From the NCBI GenBank assembly GCA_900769945.1, contig CAAGIO010000013.1, positions 9,238-73,237 on the forward strand: 64,000 nucleotides of DNA, written 5' to 3'. Below the pieces are notes generated by a model. It had not been told where the DNA came from, ran no database searches, and saw only the letters and a program-made list of their open reading frames with translations. The DNA is from Bacteroidales bacterium. GTDB lineage: Bacteria; Bacteroidota; Bacteroidia; Bacteroidales; F082. A program made the position numbers and the translations under genes. Of this stretch, positions 1-6,994 are shown piece after piece; positions within the stretch are counted from its first letter, which is position 1, and the number at the start of each line of letters is the position of its first letter.

Positions 1-2
1 GA

Positions 3-422
3 GACCAGACAATCGCTGACCAAGGCAATTATGGGATGAGACCTGCAGAATACGCATACGATGCCGACTCCGTGCTCGTGAAAGTTAAAGACGGCAGCAA
101 CGTCAGATGGGAGCTCGGTCTCCAAGTGACTGCCAACTTCAAGTATGAAATCTTCAAAAACGTCACCTTAAGCTCAAAGTTAGTAGCATTCTACGACTAC
201 ATGCAAAAGTCAAGCGACCTGAACGCATTAGGCGAGAGATACGGGTGCCCATTTGATTTCGACTGGGACAACTCACTGATATTAAAGGTGAACGACTGGC
301 TCAACTGCAACATCACGGCAAGGCTGCTCTATGACGAGGACATTATGCCTACTACAGGGAAGAACACCTTCTTCCAGTTCAAAGAGGTGTTAAGCGTTGG
401 CATATCATACAGAATCCCTTAA
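3..422 (+). CDS. DUF3078 domain protein, 3' part (5' end outside window)
   Basis: The reading frame is open from base 3 and has no upstream stop, so this is the C-terminal ~139 residues of a longer protein. The visible part aligns by eye with the C-terminal half of the DUF3078 protein at 37.1-38.2 kb: both have a D-x-x-AD-x-G segment, alternating beta strands (LGLQVTANFKYEIFKNVTLSSK), a DFDWDN-like segment, a DED/DDN-containing LLYDED strand and an end reading FQFKE-L-x-G-Y. DUF3078 proteins are Bacteroidota outer-membrane or periplasmic beta-rich proteins of unknown function (family knowledge). The next gene begins 2 bases after the stop, so the two are probably cotranscribed. The signal peptide cannot be seen. 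Confidence 0.75.
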   Translation, partial: DQTIADQGNYGMRPAEYAYDADSVLVKVKDGSNVRWELGLQVTANFKYEIFKNVTLSSKLVAFYDYMQKSSDLNALGERYGCPFDFDWDNSLILKVNDWLNCNITARLLYDEDIMPTTGKNTFFQFKEVLSVGISYRIP

Positions 423-424
423 TA

Positions 425-943
425 ATGAAGAAGATAGGAGTTTTGTCAGACACTCACGGATGGTTAAATCCAAAGGTCTTTGAGTTTTTCAAGGACTGTG
501 ACGAGATATGGCATGCAGGCGACATCGGTTCCACCGATGTCGCCCAATTACTTTCTTCGTTCAAGAGACTACGCACTGTATATGGAAATATAGACGGGCA
601 AGAAATAAGGCTCTCATACCCCAAGACACAGATTTTCAACATAGAAGGTCTCAAAGTGGTGATGACACACATAGGAGGATACCCCAACCACTACGAACGC
701 GGAATCAAGCAGCTGCTATTGCTTGAGAGACCGGACATCTTCATCAGTGGGCACTCTCACATCTTAAAGATAATGAACGACAAAGAGTTAGGGCTACTGC
801 ATATCAACCCTGGCGCAGCAGGAAAACACGGATTCCATCAGATGGTGACAATGGTGAGATTCATGATTTCAGGCAGCGAGATATGTAATATGGAACTGTA
901 TGAATGTAGCAGGAAATACATTCTGACTCAAGACAATAACTAA
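425..943 (+). CDS. YfcE/MJ0936-type metallophosphoesterase
   Basis: 172-residue protein of the calcineurin-like phosphodiesterase superfamily, YfcE branch. Metal-binding motifs are all present: D9-x-H11 near the N-terminus, G32-D33, G54-N55 (GNID), H82 in MTHIGG, and G109-H110-S-H112 near the end. These ligate a dinuclear metal centre in YfcE-like enzymes, which hydrolyse phosphodiesters such as bis-pNPP in vitro; the physiological substrate is generally unknown. Length fits the family. No signal peptide, so cytoplasmic. It follows the DUF3078 gene by 2 bases. Assignment to the family is firm; substrate is not known. Confidence 0.9.
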   Translation: MKKIGVLSDTHGWLNPKVFEFFKDCDEIWHAGDIGSTDVAQLLSSFKRLRTVYGNIDGQEIRLSYPKTQIFNIEGLKVVMTHIGGYPNHYERGIKQLLLLERPDIFISGHSHILKIMNDKELGLLHINPGAAGKHGFHQMVTMVRFMISGSEICNMELYECSRKYILTQDNN

Positions 944-984
944 CAATTATTCAACCAATTAGCCAGAGACATCCCCTATCCTAC

Positions 985-1020
985 AAAAAAACCGGACACT
1001 CAAAAGAGAATCCGGCAAAA
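985..1020. terminator. Weak hairpin between convergent genes
   Basis: CCGGA (992-996) and TCCGG (1011-1015) can pair across a 14-base loop, flanked by A-rich DNA on both sides. It lies between the convergent phosphodiesterase and DUF4293 genes, where a bidirectional terminator is expected. The stem is only 5 bp. Confidence 0.35.
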
Positions 1021-1049
1021 TTCAAAAACTAAAATGTAAAAACTATGAA

Positions 1050-1526
1050 TTATCTAAGCCTGTCAACAGAGTTGAGCAGGTCGATATCTTTTTTAACTCC
1101 ACGTATCGCGAGAAGGCTGAAAACCATACTTAAAACAGGTAGCACTGCCCCGACATACACGACAGTCTCAACATTGACCATATCAAAAGCGCCCTCAATC
1201 TTCGGGACATAATAAAGTATAGCCAAAAGGACAAAAACAGCATTTACAAGGATATTGATGCGGTTCATGTTAATCTGAAGTTTGCGTTTTTTGTACTTTA
1301 ACATGGCAAATACCGGGATAATCACCCCTAATGCAGCGAGAATAATGAGAGGCAGGGTGAAAGATGACCCGAACACTCCGGCCACCACCTGATTCTTTAC
1401 AGCATAAGTGTATAGGCTGATGCTTCCTTCACCATAACTAATGATTGTCAATGGAATAAAAAACAACAATCCGCTCACTATTGCGGATAATAACATAAAT
1501 AACGACTGTATCCTCTGTATCATCAA
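1050..1526 (-). CDS. DUF4293 family four-helix membrane protein
   Basis: 158 residues with four hydrophobic segments at about 8-30, 57-76, 90-107 and 121-143, and a short charged C-terminus ending SVDRLR. The N-terminus MMIQRIQSLFML and the DRLR end are typical of DUF4293, a Bacteroidota membrane family of unknown function. The gene stands alone, convergent with the phosphodiesterase gene and divergent from rho. Its -7 element lies only about 14 bases before the ATG, so the mRNA leader would be very short. Function is unknown; nothing nearby suggests a pathway, although adjacency to rho recurs in the phylum as far as I recall. Confidence 0.85.
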   Translation of the reverse strand: MMIQRIQSLFMLLSAIVSGLLFFIPLTIISYGEGSISLYTYAVKNQVVAGVFGSSFTLPLIILAALGVIIPVFAMLKYKKRKLQINMNRINILVNAVFVLLAILYYVPKIEGAFDMVNVETVVYVGAVLPVLSMVFSLLAIRGVKKDIDLLNSVDRLR

Positions 1527-1539
1527 TAAAAAATTTTTG

Positions 1540-1547
1540 CAAAAATA
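1540..1547 (-). promoter_or_regulatory. -7 element of the DUF4293 gene
   Basis: CAAAAATA on the plus strand reads TATTTTTG on the minus strand, matching the Bacteroidota -7 consensus TAnnTTTG. It sits 14 bases before the ATG at 1526. No clear -33 element was found. Confidence 0.45.
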
Positions 1548-1559
1548 ATAAAAAAATGC

Positions 1560-1587
1560 TTGCAGTTCAAAAAAAATAGTATTTTTG
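1560..1587 (+). promoter_or_regulatory. Promoter of rho
   Basis: TTG at 1560-1562 and TATTTTTG at 1580-1587 fit the Bacteroidota -33/-7 pattern, although the 17-base gap is slightly short. It would give an mRNA leader of about 110 bases before the rho ATG at 1703, long enough for the autogenous control known for rho in other bacteria. The region is divergent with the DUF4293 promoter. Confidence 0.5.
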
Positions 1588-1702
1588 CAGTGTCAATTGA
1601 ACAACGGAAATATTATGTTGTTCCTTGAGCGAGAACGTTCCTGTTCTGCAATAATCAATAAAGTTCCTTATTTAAATCAGTCTTTAGGACAATTTGAAAT
1701 CT

Positions 1703-3532
1703 ATGTATGATATTTTTGAATTAAACGACATGTCTTTTGCCGAGATAAGAGAGATAGCGATGAAACTCGGTTTGGAAAGTACAAATGTTGAGAAAGAGCA
1801 TCTTATTTATAATATCATAAATAAGTTAGAAAGTGGATATGAGGAGAAGTTAGAGGAAGGGAATGAGGAGAAGAAAGAAGAAGTGCCGGAAGTTGAGAAC
1901 AAACCTAAAGGCCGACCTGGAAGGAAAAAGAAGATAGCCACCACAAATTCAGATACTCTTGATGAGAATAAAGATATTACTGTTCCAGAACCAGAGACAA
2001 AAGACGAGACGCCGGAGGTTGTGCCTGCTGAAAAAGAGGCAGCAGCTGTTGTCGAGACACCAAAGCGCGCAAAACGTCCAAGGATAGGCGATAGGACTAA
2101 CGTAGTAAAAACCGTAATAAACTCTACAGAAAGCGACAAGCCGGGGCAACGCGTCTCTTATCCGAAGCCACGCCCGGCGTCAACGGAACATGAGCCAAAA
2201 CCGATGATAGAGATAAAGCCAGAAAGTTCTGGCAACCAACAGATTGAGCCTGTCGTACAACATATAGAGCAGGCCCCTGTCGTAGTTGAGGAGAGACAGC
2301 CGGTTTACGAGACGAAAATACAGAGGAGGGAGAGCGACGACAATACGGCCGCAAACCAGCACAATAGCCAGCCCACCGCCGCCCCACAGAAACGTGACGA
2401 ACTCATCTCCGAGTTCGACGGCGTAGTACAAGCAGAAGGCGTACTCGAAATTATGACTGACGGATACGGATTCTTACGCTCCGCCGACTACAACTACCTA
2501 AACTCCCCTGACGACATCTACGTTTCCCAATCACAGATTAAGTTATTCGGGCTCAAGACCGGCGACACTGTATTAGGAATGATACGCCCACCAAAGAACG
2601 GAGAGAAATATTTCCCATTAGTAAAGGTTGACAAGATAAACGGGCGCAACCCGGAAGAAGTGAGAGACCGTATCCCATTCGACTACCTCACCCCTCTGTT
2701 CCCAAACGAGAAGTTCAAAATCACCGGACATAAAGGATGCACCATCTCCACAAGGATTATGGACTTGTTCGCTCCAATAGGCAAAGGTCAGAGAGGTCTT
2801 ATCGTAGCCCAGCCGAAGACAGGAAAGACAGTGTTACTCAAAGAGGTAGCAAACGCAATTGCAGCAAATCACCCGGAAGCATACCTTATCATCCTCCTTA
2901 TCGACGAACGCCCTGAAGAGGTGACAGATATGGCAAGAAGCGTAAAGGCCGAGGTCATCTCGTCAACATTCGACGAGCCCGCAGACAAACATGTGAAAAT
3001 CGCTAACATAGTGTTAGAGAAAGCCAAACGCCTCACCGAATGCGGTCACGACGTTGTCATTCTCCTTGACTCTATCACACGACTTGCCCGCGCCTACAAC
3101 ACAGTGTCACCAGCATCAGGAAAGGTGCTATCTGGTGGTGTCGAGGCTAACGCACTCCAGAAACCAAAACGCTTCTTCGGAGCAGCAAGAAAAATAGAAA
3201 ACGGCGGCTCACTAACAATTCTCGCAACCGCCCTTATCGACACAGGCTCAAAGATGGACGAGGTAATATTCGAGGAATTCAAGGGAACAGGAAATATGGA
3301 ACTCCAACTCGACCGCCGTCTCTCGAACAAACGAATCTACCCGGCAATAGACATCATCTCATCTGGAACACGACGCGACGACCTGCTCGTTGACGAACGC
3401 ACCCTGTCTCGCGTCTGGGCTCTGCGTAACCATTTCGCTGACATGACACCTGTCGAGACAATGGAATTCCTTAAAGACAGGATTTCTAAGACAATGTCTA
3501 ACGAAGAATTCTTATCCACTATAGATAAATAA
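1703..3532 (+). CDS. rho: Transcription termination factor Rho
   Basis: Hexameric RNA-dependent ATPase that ends transcription. The frame opens at a TTG (1694), but the ATG at 1703 gives MYDIFELNDM, the usual Bacteroidota N-terminus, so that start is chosen (609 residues). Order: N-terminal Rho_N helices (about 1-45); a long low-complexity acid/proline-rich insertion (about 45-235) seen in Rho of this phylum; cold-shock RNA-binding domain (about 240-315, with GYGFLRS); RecA-like ATPase with Walker A QPKTGKT (about 370-376) and Walker B DVVILLDS (about 450-457). The insertion makes it ~190 residues longer than E. coli Rho. A strong intrinsic terminator follows directly. Confidence 0.97.
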   Translation: MYDIFELNDMSFAEIREIAMKLGLESTNVEKEHLIYNIINKLESGYEEKLEEGNEEKKEEVPEVENKPKGRPGRKKKIATTNSDTLDENKDITVPEPETKDETPEVVPAEKEAAAVVETPKRAKRPRIGDRTNVVKTVINSTESDKPGQRVSYPKPRPASTEHEPKPMIEIKPESSGNQQIEPVVQHIEQAPVVVEERQPVYETKIQRRESDDNTAANQHNSQPTAAPQKRDELISEFDGVVQAEGVLEIMTDGYGFLRSADYNYLNSPDDIYVSQSQIKLFGLKTGDTVLGMIRPPKNGEKYFPLVKVDKINGRNPEEVRDRIPFDYLTPLFPNEKFKITGHKGCTISTRIMDLFAPIGKGQRGLIVAQPKTGKTVLLKEVANAIAANHPEAYLIILLIDERPEEVTDMARSVKAEVISSTFDEPADKHVKIANIVLEKAKRLTECGHDVVILLDSITRLARAYNTVSPASGKVLSGGVEANALQKPKRFFGAARKIENGGSLTILATALIDTGSKMDEVIFEEFKGTGNMELQLDRRLSNKRIYPAIDIISSGTRRDDLLVDERTLSRVWALRNHFADMTPVETMEFLKDRISKTMSNEEFLSTIDK

Positions 3533-3549
3533 TTGTAAATCATACTTTT

Positions 3550-3583
3550 AAAACAGGACATCATCTCGATAGTCCTGTTTTTT
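3550..3583 (+). terminator. Intrinsic terminator of rho
   Basis: AAAACAGGAC (3550-3559) pairs with GTCCTGTTTT (3572-3581) across a 12-base loop, running into a U-tract. The stem ends a few bases before the ogt ATG at 3585, so the terminator also fills the place of the ogt leader. Confidence 0.85.
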
Positions 3584-3584
3584 A

Positions 3585-4130
3585 ATGCAACATAAAGACA
3601 ATACCGTGTTAAAATATATTTACAAATCTAAGTTAGGCGATATTGAAATCTTCGTAAATGAAGATTATTTGTTCGCATTATTCTTCTCAGATTCTAATAC
3701 TTTTGACACCACACTAATAAAAAATCACGAAACAATTTCCAACAACAGCATCAAGCCATCTGTTCTGACAGAGACAATACATTATCTCGATAATTATTTC
3801 AACGGGGAAGCCGTAAATAAAACACCGAAGATAAAGACCTTCGGAAGCTTCTTCCAAGAAAAAGTATGGGAAATATTAAAATCCATCCCTTTGGGTAAAA
3901 CAATGACATACAATGAATTATCAAAAGAATTAGAGAAGCAGGGACTACCGTCATGCCCTCAAGCCGTTGGTAATGCCGTCAAAAGGAACCCCGTCTCTAT
4001 TATCATACCTTGCCACAGGGTAATAGGAACAAAAGGACAGCTCACAGGATATGCAGGCGGAATAGAACGAAAAACTCAACTTCTTGAAATAGAAGGATTA
4101 TCCATCCGTTCCGGAAGAATTATTAGTTAA
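3585..4130 (+). CDS. ogt: Methylated-DNA--[protein]-cysteine S-methyltransferase
   Basis: Suicide repair protein that moves the alkyl group from O6-alkylguanine to its own cysteine. 181 residues with an N-terminal ribonuclease-like domain (about 10-75), then the DNA-binding domain: helix TYNELSKEL (108-116) and the active-site motif PCHRV (142-146, acceptor C143), followed by G-x-x-x-GYAGG (151-159). No Ada-type regulatory domain. The annotated ATG is only 2 bases past the rho terminator, leaving no room for its own promoter or leader; a GTG at codon 8 (before LKYIYKSKLGDIEIF) is an alternative start. It may depend on read-through from rho. Confidence 0.93.
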   Translation: MQHKDNTVLKYIYKSKLGDIEIFVNEDYLFALFFSDSNTFDTTLIKNHETISNNSIKPSVLTETIHYLDNYFNGEAVNKTPKIKTFGSFFQEKVWEILKSIPLGKTMTYNELSKELEKQGLPSCPQAVGNAVKRNPVSIIIPCHRVIGTKGQLTGYAGGIERKTQLLEIEGLSIRSGRIIS

Positions 4131-4146
4131 ACTCAAAAATATTAAA

Positions 4147-5043
4147 ATGTTCGCTAAAACAAAGAGGTTCATAAAAGACAAAGTCGTCAATAATCAGAAA
4201 GCAAAAGACAAACTTTACACAATCATCTTCGAATCAGACACAAAGTCAGGGAAGGCCTTCGATGTGATACTTATCTTCATGATTATCACAAGCGTACTTG
4301 TTCTTGTCATAGACAGTAAGAACATTCCTTCTTGGCTTAATAAGGTGTTCGGAGTGATGGAATACACATTCACTATTTTCTTTACAATAGAATACATCTT
4401 AAGGCTTTATTGCTCTCCGCAACCAAAGAAATACGCATTCAGCCTCTTCGGAATCATAGATTTTCTTTCAACATTCCCAATATATTTCAGTTTCATCTTC
4501 AAAGGCGCACGATTCTTCCTCGCACTGCGAATAATAAGAGTAATAAGGATTTTCAGAGTTTTCAAACTCTTCAACTTCCTGAATGAGGGACACAACCTCC
4601 TATTGGCATTGAAAGACAGTATGCGGAAAATAGTGGTGTTCTTCCTGTTCATCGTAGTCATCGTCATCTCAATAGGGACACTGATGTACATAATAGAAAA
4701 CAACCATCCCGACTCACAATTCGTTGATATTCCGACAAGTATATATTGGGCTATCGTTACAATGACCACTGTAGGATATGGCGACATCACACCAATAACA
4801 CAAGTTGGGCGATTTCTCTCGGCGGTGGTGATGCTGATTGGCTACACTACCATTGCTGTCCCAACAGGAATCGTCTCTGTATCAATGGCTAAGACTTATA
4901 ATAAAAAAAATCGCATTTGTCCAAAATGCCACAAGATAGAAGAAGATGAGAACGCAAAATATTGCAGATATTGCGGAAGCCCTATTGATGAAGAGCAGGA
5001 GAATGAAAAAACCACCGACAAGAGGACTGAGATTGAGCATTAA
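4147..5043 (+). CDS. Voltage-gated K+ channel (6TM) with C-terminal zinc ribbon
   Basis: 298 residues. Transmembrane segments S1 (~37-56), S2 (~70-88), S3 (~100-116), S4 (~122-140), S5 (~161-183) and S6 (~223-250). S4 has arginines every third residue (122, 128, 131, 134, 137), the mark of a voltage sensor. The pore loop carries the K+ selectivity filter TTVGYGD (207-213). After S6 the protein has a CPKC...CRYC zinc ribbon (C258, C261, C273, C276) and an acidic tail in place of an RCK/TrkA domain. Membership of the ion_trans family and K+ selectivity are firm; the role of the zinc ribbon is unknown. The gene follows ogt by 16 bases and may share its transcript. Confidence 0.9.
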   Translation: MFAKTKRFIKDKVVNNQKAKDKLYTIIFESDTKSGKAFDVILIFMIITSVLVLVIDSKNIPSWLNKVFGVMEYTFTIFFTIEYILRLYCSPQPKKYAFSLFGIIDFLSTFPIYFSFIFKGARFFLALRIIRVIRIFRVFKLFNFLNEGHNLLLALKDSMRKIVVFFLFIVVIVISIGTLMYIIENNHPDSQFVDIPTSIYWAIVTMTTVGYGDITPITQVGRFLSAVVMLIGYTTIAVPTGIVSVSMAKTYNKKNRICPKCHKIEEDENAKYCRYCGSPIDEEQENEKTTDKRTEIEH

Positions 5044-5084
5044 CAAAATAGATTTTTTTTTAGCAACAATTGGCAAATTTTTAA

Positions 5085-5092
5085 TATTTTTG
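5085..5092 (+). promoter_or_regulatory. -7 element of the DUF47-pit operon
   Basis: TATTTTTG followed by C matches TAnnTTTG and lies 18 bases before the ATG at 5110. No convincing -33 element at the expected distance. Confidence 0.45.
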
Positions 5093-5109
5093 CAAAAATA
5101 AGATTTTCT

Positions 5110-5760
5110 ATGGGTCTAAACAAACTATTACAGTTCTTCGTAACAAAAGAGACGAAATTCTACCCTATTTATATGAAGCAGGCAGAGACCATACAGAATG
5201 CCAGCAAGTTATTGAGAGATATGGTCTTAACTGATGATGTTGAGGAACGTAAGATACTTGGGCGTCAGATAAAGAAAAACGAGACAGACGGAGACGAGCA
5301 GTTCAGAAAACTTTATCAGGAGTTGAACAACACCTTCATCACCCCATTCGACAGAGAAGACGTGCATGATTTAGGCTCGAACATGGACGATTTCCTTGAT
5401 GTGTTAGAAGACTGTTCAAAAGCAATTCTGATGTACCACCCAAAGAAACTCGACAAACAGATTCTTGAGATTGCCACTTATCTATATGAAAACAGCCAGC
5501 ACATTCTTGAAATAACGAAGCGTCTCGACAGCATCTCCGAGAAATCCCACAAAATCATAGAGTTATGCGACAAGATAAAGCACAACGAGCATATTGTGGA
5601 CGATATATACACAAACTATATCAGCCATTTGTTTGAGAGTCAGATTGACTATACCGAGTTGATAAAAGACAAGAACATCGCTGAGACCTTCGAGTTGGCG
5701 AGCGATGCTGCGAAGCAGGTTTCAGACACTTTCAGGACAATAATAATAAAGAATTCGTAA
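5110..5760 (+). CDS. DUF47 (PhoU-like) protein
   Basis: 216-residue, largely helical, highly charged cytoplasmic protein of the DUF47/PhoU-like family (TIGR00153 type). The N-terminus (MGLNKLLQFFVTKETKFYPIYMKQAE) and the acidic D/E-x-x-x-D motifs of the PhoU fold (DREDVHDLGSNMDDFLDVLED, about 98-118) are visible. Family members pair with Pit phosphate transporters and are thought to regulate them. Here the Pit gene starts 1 base after the stop, so the two form an operon. Function as a phosphate-transport regulator is inferred from family and context. Confidence 0.9.
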   Translation: MGLNKLLQFFVTKETKFYPIYMKQAETIQNASKLLRDMVLTDDVEERKILGRQIKKNETDGDEQFRKLYQELNNTFITPFDREDVHDLGSNMDDFLDVLEDCSKAILMYHPKKLDKQILEIATYLYENSQHILEITKRLDSISEKSHKIIELCDKIKHNEHIVDDIYTNYISHLFESQIDYTELIKDKNIAETFELASDAAKQVSDTFRTIIIKNS

Positions 5761-5761
5761 T

Positions 5762-6808
5762 ATGCTGACTATCATTGTCACCACATCATTCATTCTCGCA
5801 CTCCTTATCACCTTCCTCAACGGGATGAACGACTCGGCGAACTCCATCTCCACAGTAATTGTGACGCATGTACTCTCCCCGAAAAAAGCGGTGCTGTGGG
5901 CGGTGTTATGGGAGATGATGGCATTCTTTCTATTGAAATTCAGTGTTGCAGAGACAATGGGAACAGGCATTGCACACGAGACATACATGACACCATACGT
6001 CGTTTTCTCGGCCTTGCTCGGCGCATTAATATGGCTTGCACTCTGCACATGGAAAGGCATGCCTATCTCCACTTCACAAGCCCTTATTGGTGGCATCATC
6101 GGCTCGGTATGGTTCGTGTACGGCAACGACGCGTTAGTAGGCACCGACATCTTCCTCATCCTTGCCTTCATCGTTATCGCACCACTCTTAGGCCTTATCG
6201 TAGGCTTCTTCCTCATGTGTATCATCATGAAGCTTTGTAAAAACATGAAGAAGAGAACCGTTGACACTCTTTTCCGAAGGCTTCAACTCGCCTCATCAGC
6301 AGCATTCAGCATCGGACATGGCGCAAACGACGCCCAGAAGACAATGGGTATCATAGCGATAATGATGTTTATGACACTCCAGAATCAAGAGGTCTCTGAC
6401 AACTTAAGAAGTATTATCAATGTGTTTTATGACCAGTCAAAAGGGTTCTATATCCCTGATAACCTCGCGATATTGTGCTATCTGATAATGGCACTCGGAA
6501 TAATTGTAGGTGGAAAACGTGTCATCAAAACCATTGGTCAGGACATTGCACGCATCGACCCAGCACGCGGTTTCTGTGCCGAGACATCTGGCGCATTAAC
6601 ATTGATTATCAGCTCCATTTTCGGCATCCCCGTCAGCTCATCACACACAATTTCCGGCTCAATAATTGGCGTTGGACTCACCAGCGGCATGAAGTCTGTA
6701 CATTGGGATACCGCCAAACGTATCGTTATCGCTTGGATATGGACCATCCCCGCCCCTCTCATTATTTCCGGAATAATCAATCTGTTGATTAACAACTACC
6801 TGAATTAA
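5762..6808 (+). CDS. Low-affinity inorganic phosphate transporter, Pit family
   Basis: 348-residue integral membrane protein. It has the duplicated Pit signature: N-terminal GMNDSANSIST (about 21-31) and C-terminal half GHGANDAQKTMG (about 180-191), each in a hydrophobic setting, plus about ten hydrophobic segments. Pit carriers import metal-phosphate complexes by proton symport. It is cotranscribed with the DUF47 protein just upstream. The substrate could also be sulfate, since some Pit-family members carry sulfate, but the DUF47 partner favours phosphate. A hairpin overlaps its stop codon. Confidence 0.92.
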   Translation: MLTIIVTTSFILALLITFLNGMNDSANSISTVIVTHVLSPKKAVLWAVLWEMMAFFLLKFSVAETMGTGIAHETYMTPYVVFSALLGALIWLALCTWKGMPISTSQALIGGIIGSVWFVYGNDALVGTDIFLILAFIVIAPLLGLIVGFFLMCIIMKLCKNMKKRTVDTLFRRLQLASSAAFSIGHGANDAQKTMGIIAIMMFMTLQNQEVSDNLRSIINVFYDQSKGFYIPDNLAILCYLIMALGIIVGGKRVIKTIGQDIARIDPARGFCAETSGALTLIISSIFGIPVSSSHTISGSIIGVGLTSGMKSVHWDTAKRIVIAWIWTIPAPLIISGIINLLINNYLN

Positions 6809-6825
6809 GACCACATCCGTCTTAA
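6805..6825 (+). terminator. Hairpin overlapping the pit stop codon
   Basis: TTAAGAC (6805-6811) and GTCTTAA (6819-6825) form a perfect 7-bp stem with a 7-base loop. It overlaps the TAA stop. There is no U-tract, so Rho-dependent or processing roles are also possible. Confidence 0.4.
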
Positions 6826-6949
6826 ATAAATGATATTGATAATAAACGCCTTACGCCTCTTCGCAGGCAAAATGTATCCATAATAACGGTAGTTTCCTGC
6901 TTCTATCCTCTTTTCTTTCTTAATATGAAAGCAAAATTCACATTTCATA

Positions 6950-6980
6950 AACAAACTTGTATAACTGATTTTTGTTTGTT
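6950..6980 (+). promoter_or_regulatory. Inverted repeat just upstream of hcp
   Basis: AACAAAC (6950-6956) and GTTTGTT (6974-6980) form an inverted repeat with 17 bases between the arms, ending 14 bases before the hcp ATG. Hcp genes are commonly under nitrosative-stress regulators of the CRP/FNR class, so an operator is plausible, but the spacing does not fit a standard CRP/FNR site. Confidence 0.3.
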
Positions 6981-6994
6981 AAGAAAAAAAGACT

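Noticed and set aside
5722..6267. 181-residue minus-strand ORF inside pit
   Set aside because: Antisense to the Pit transporter; methionine-rich random composition.
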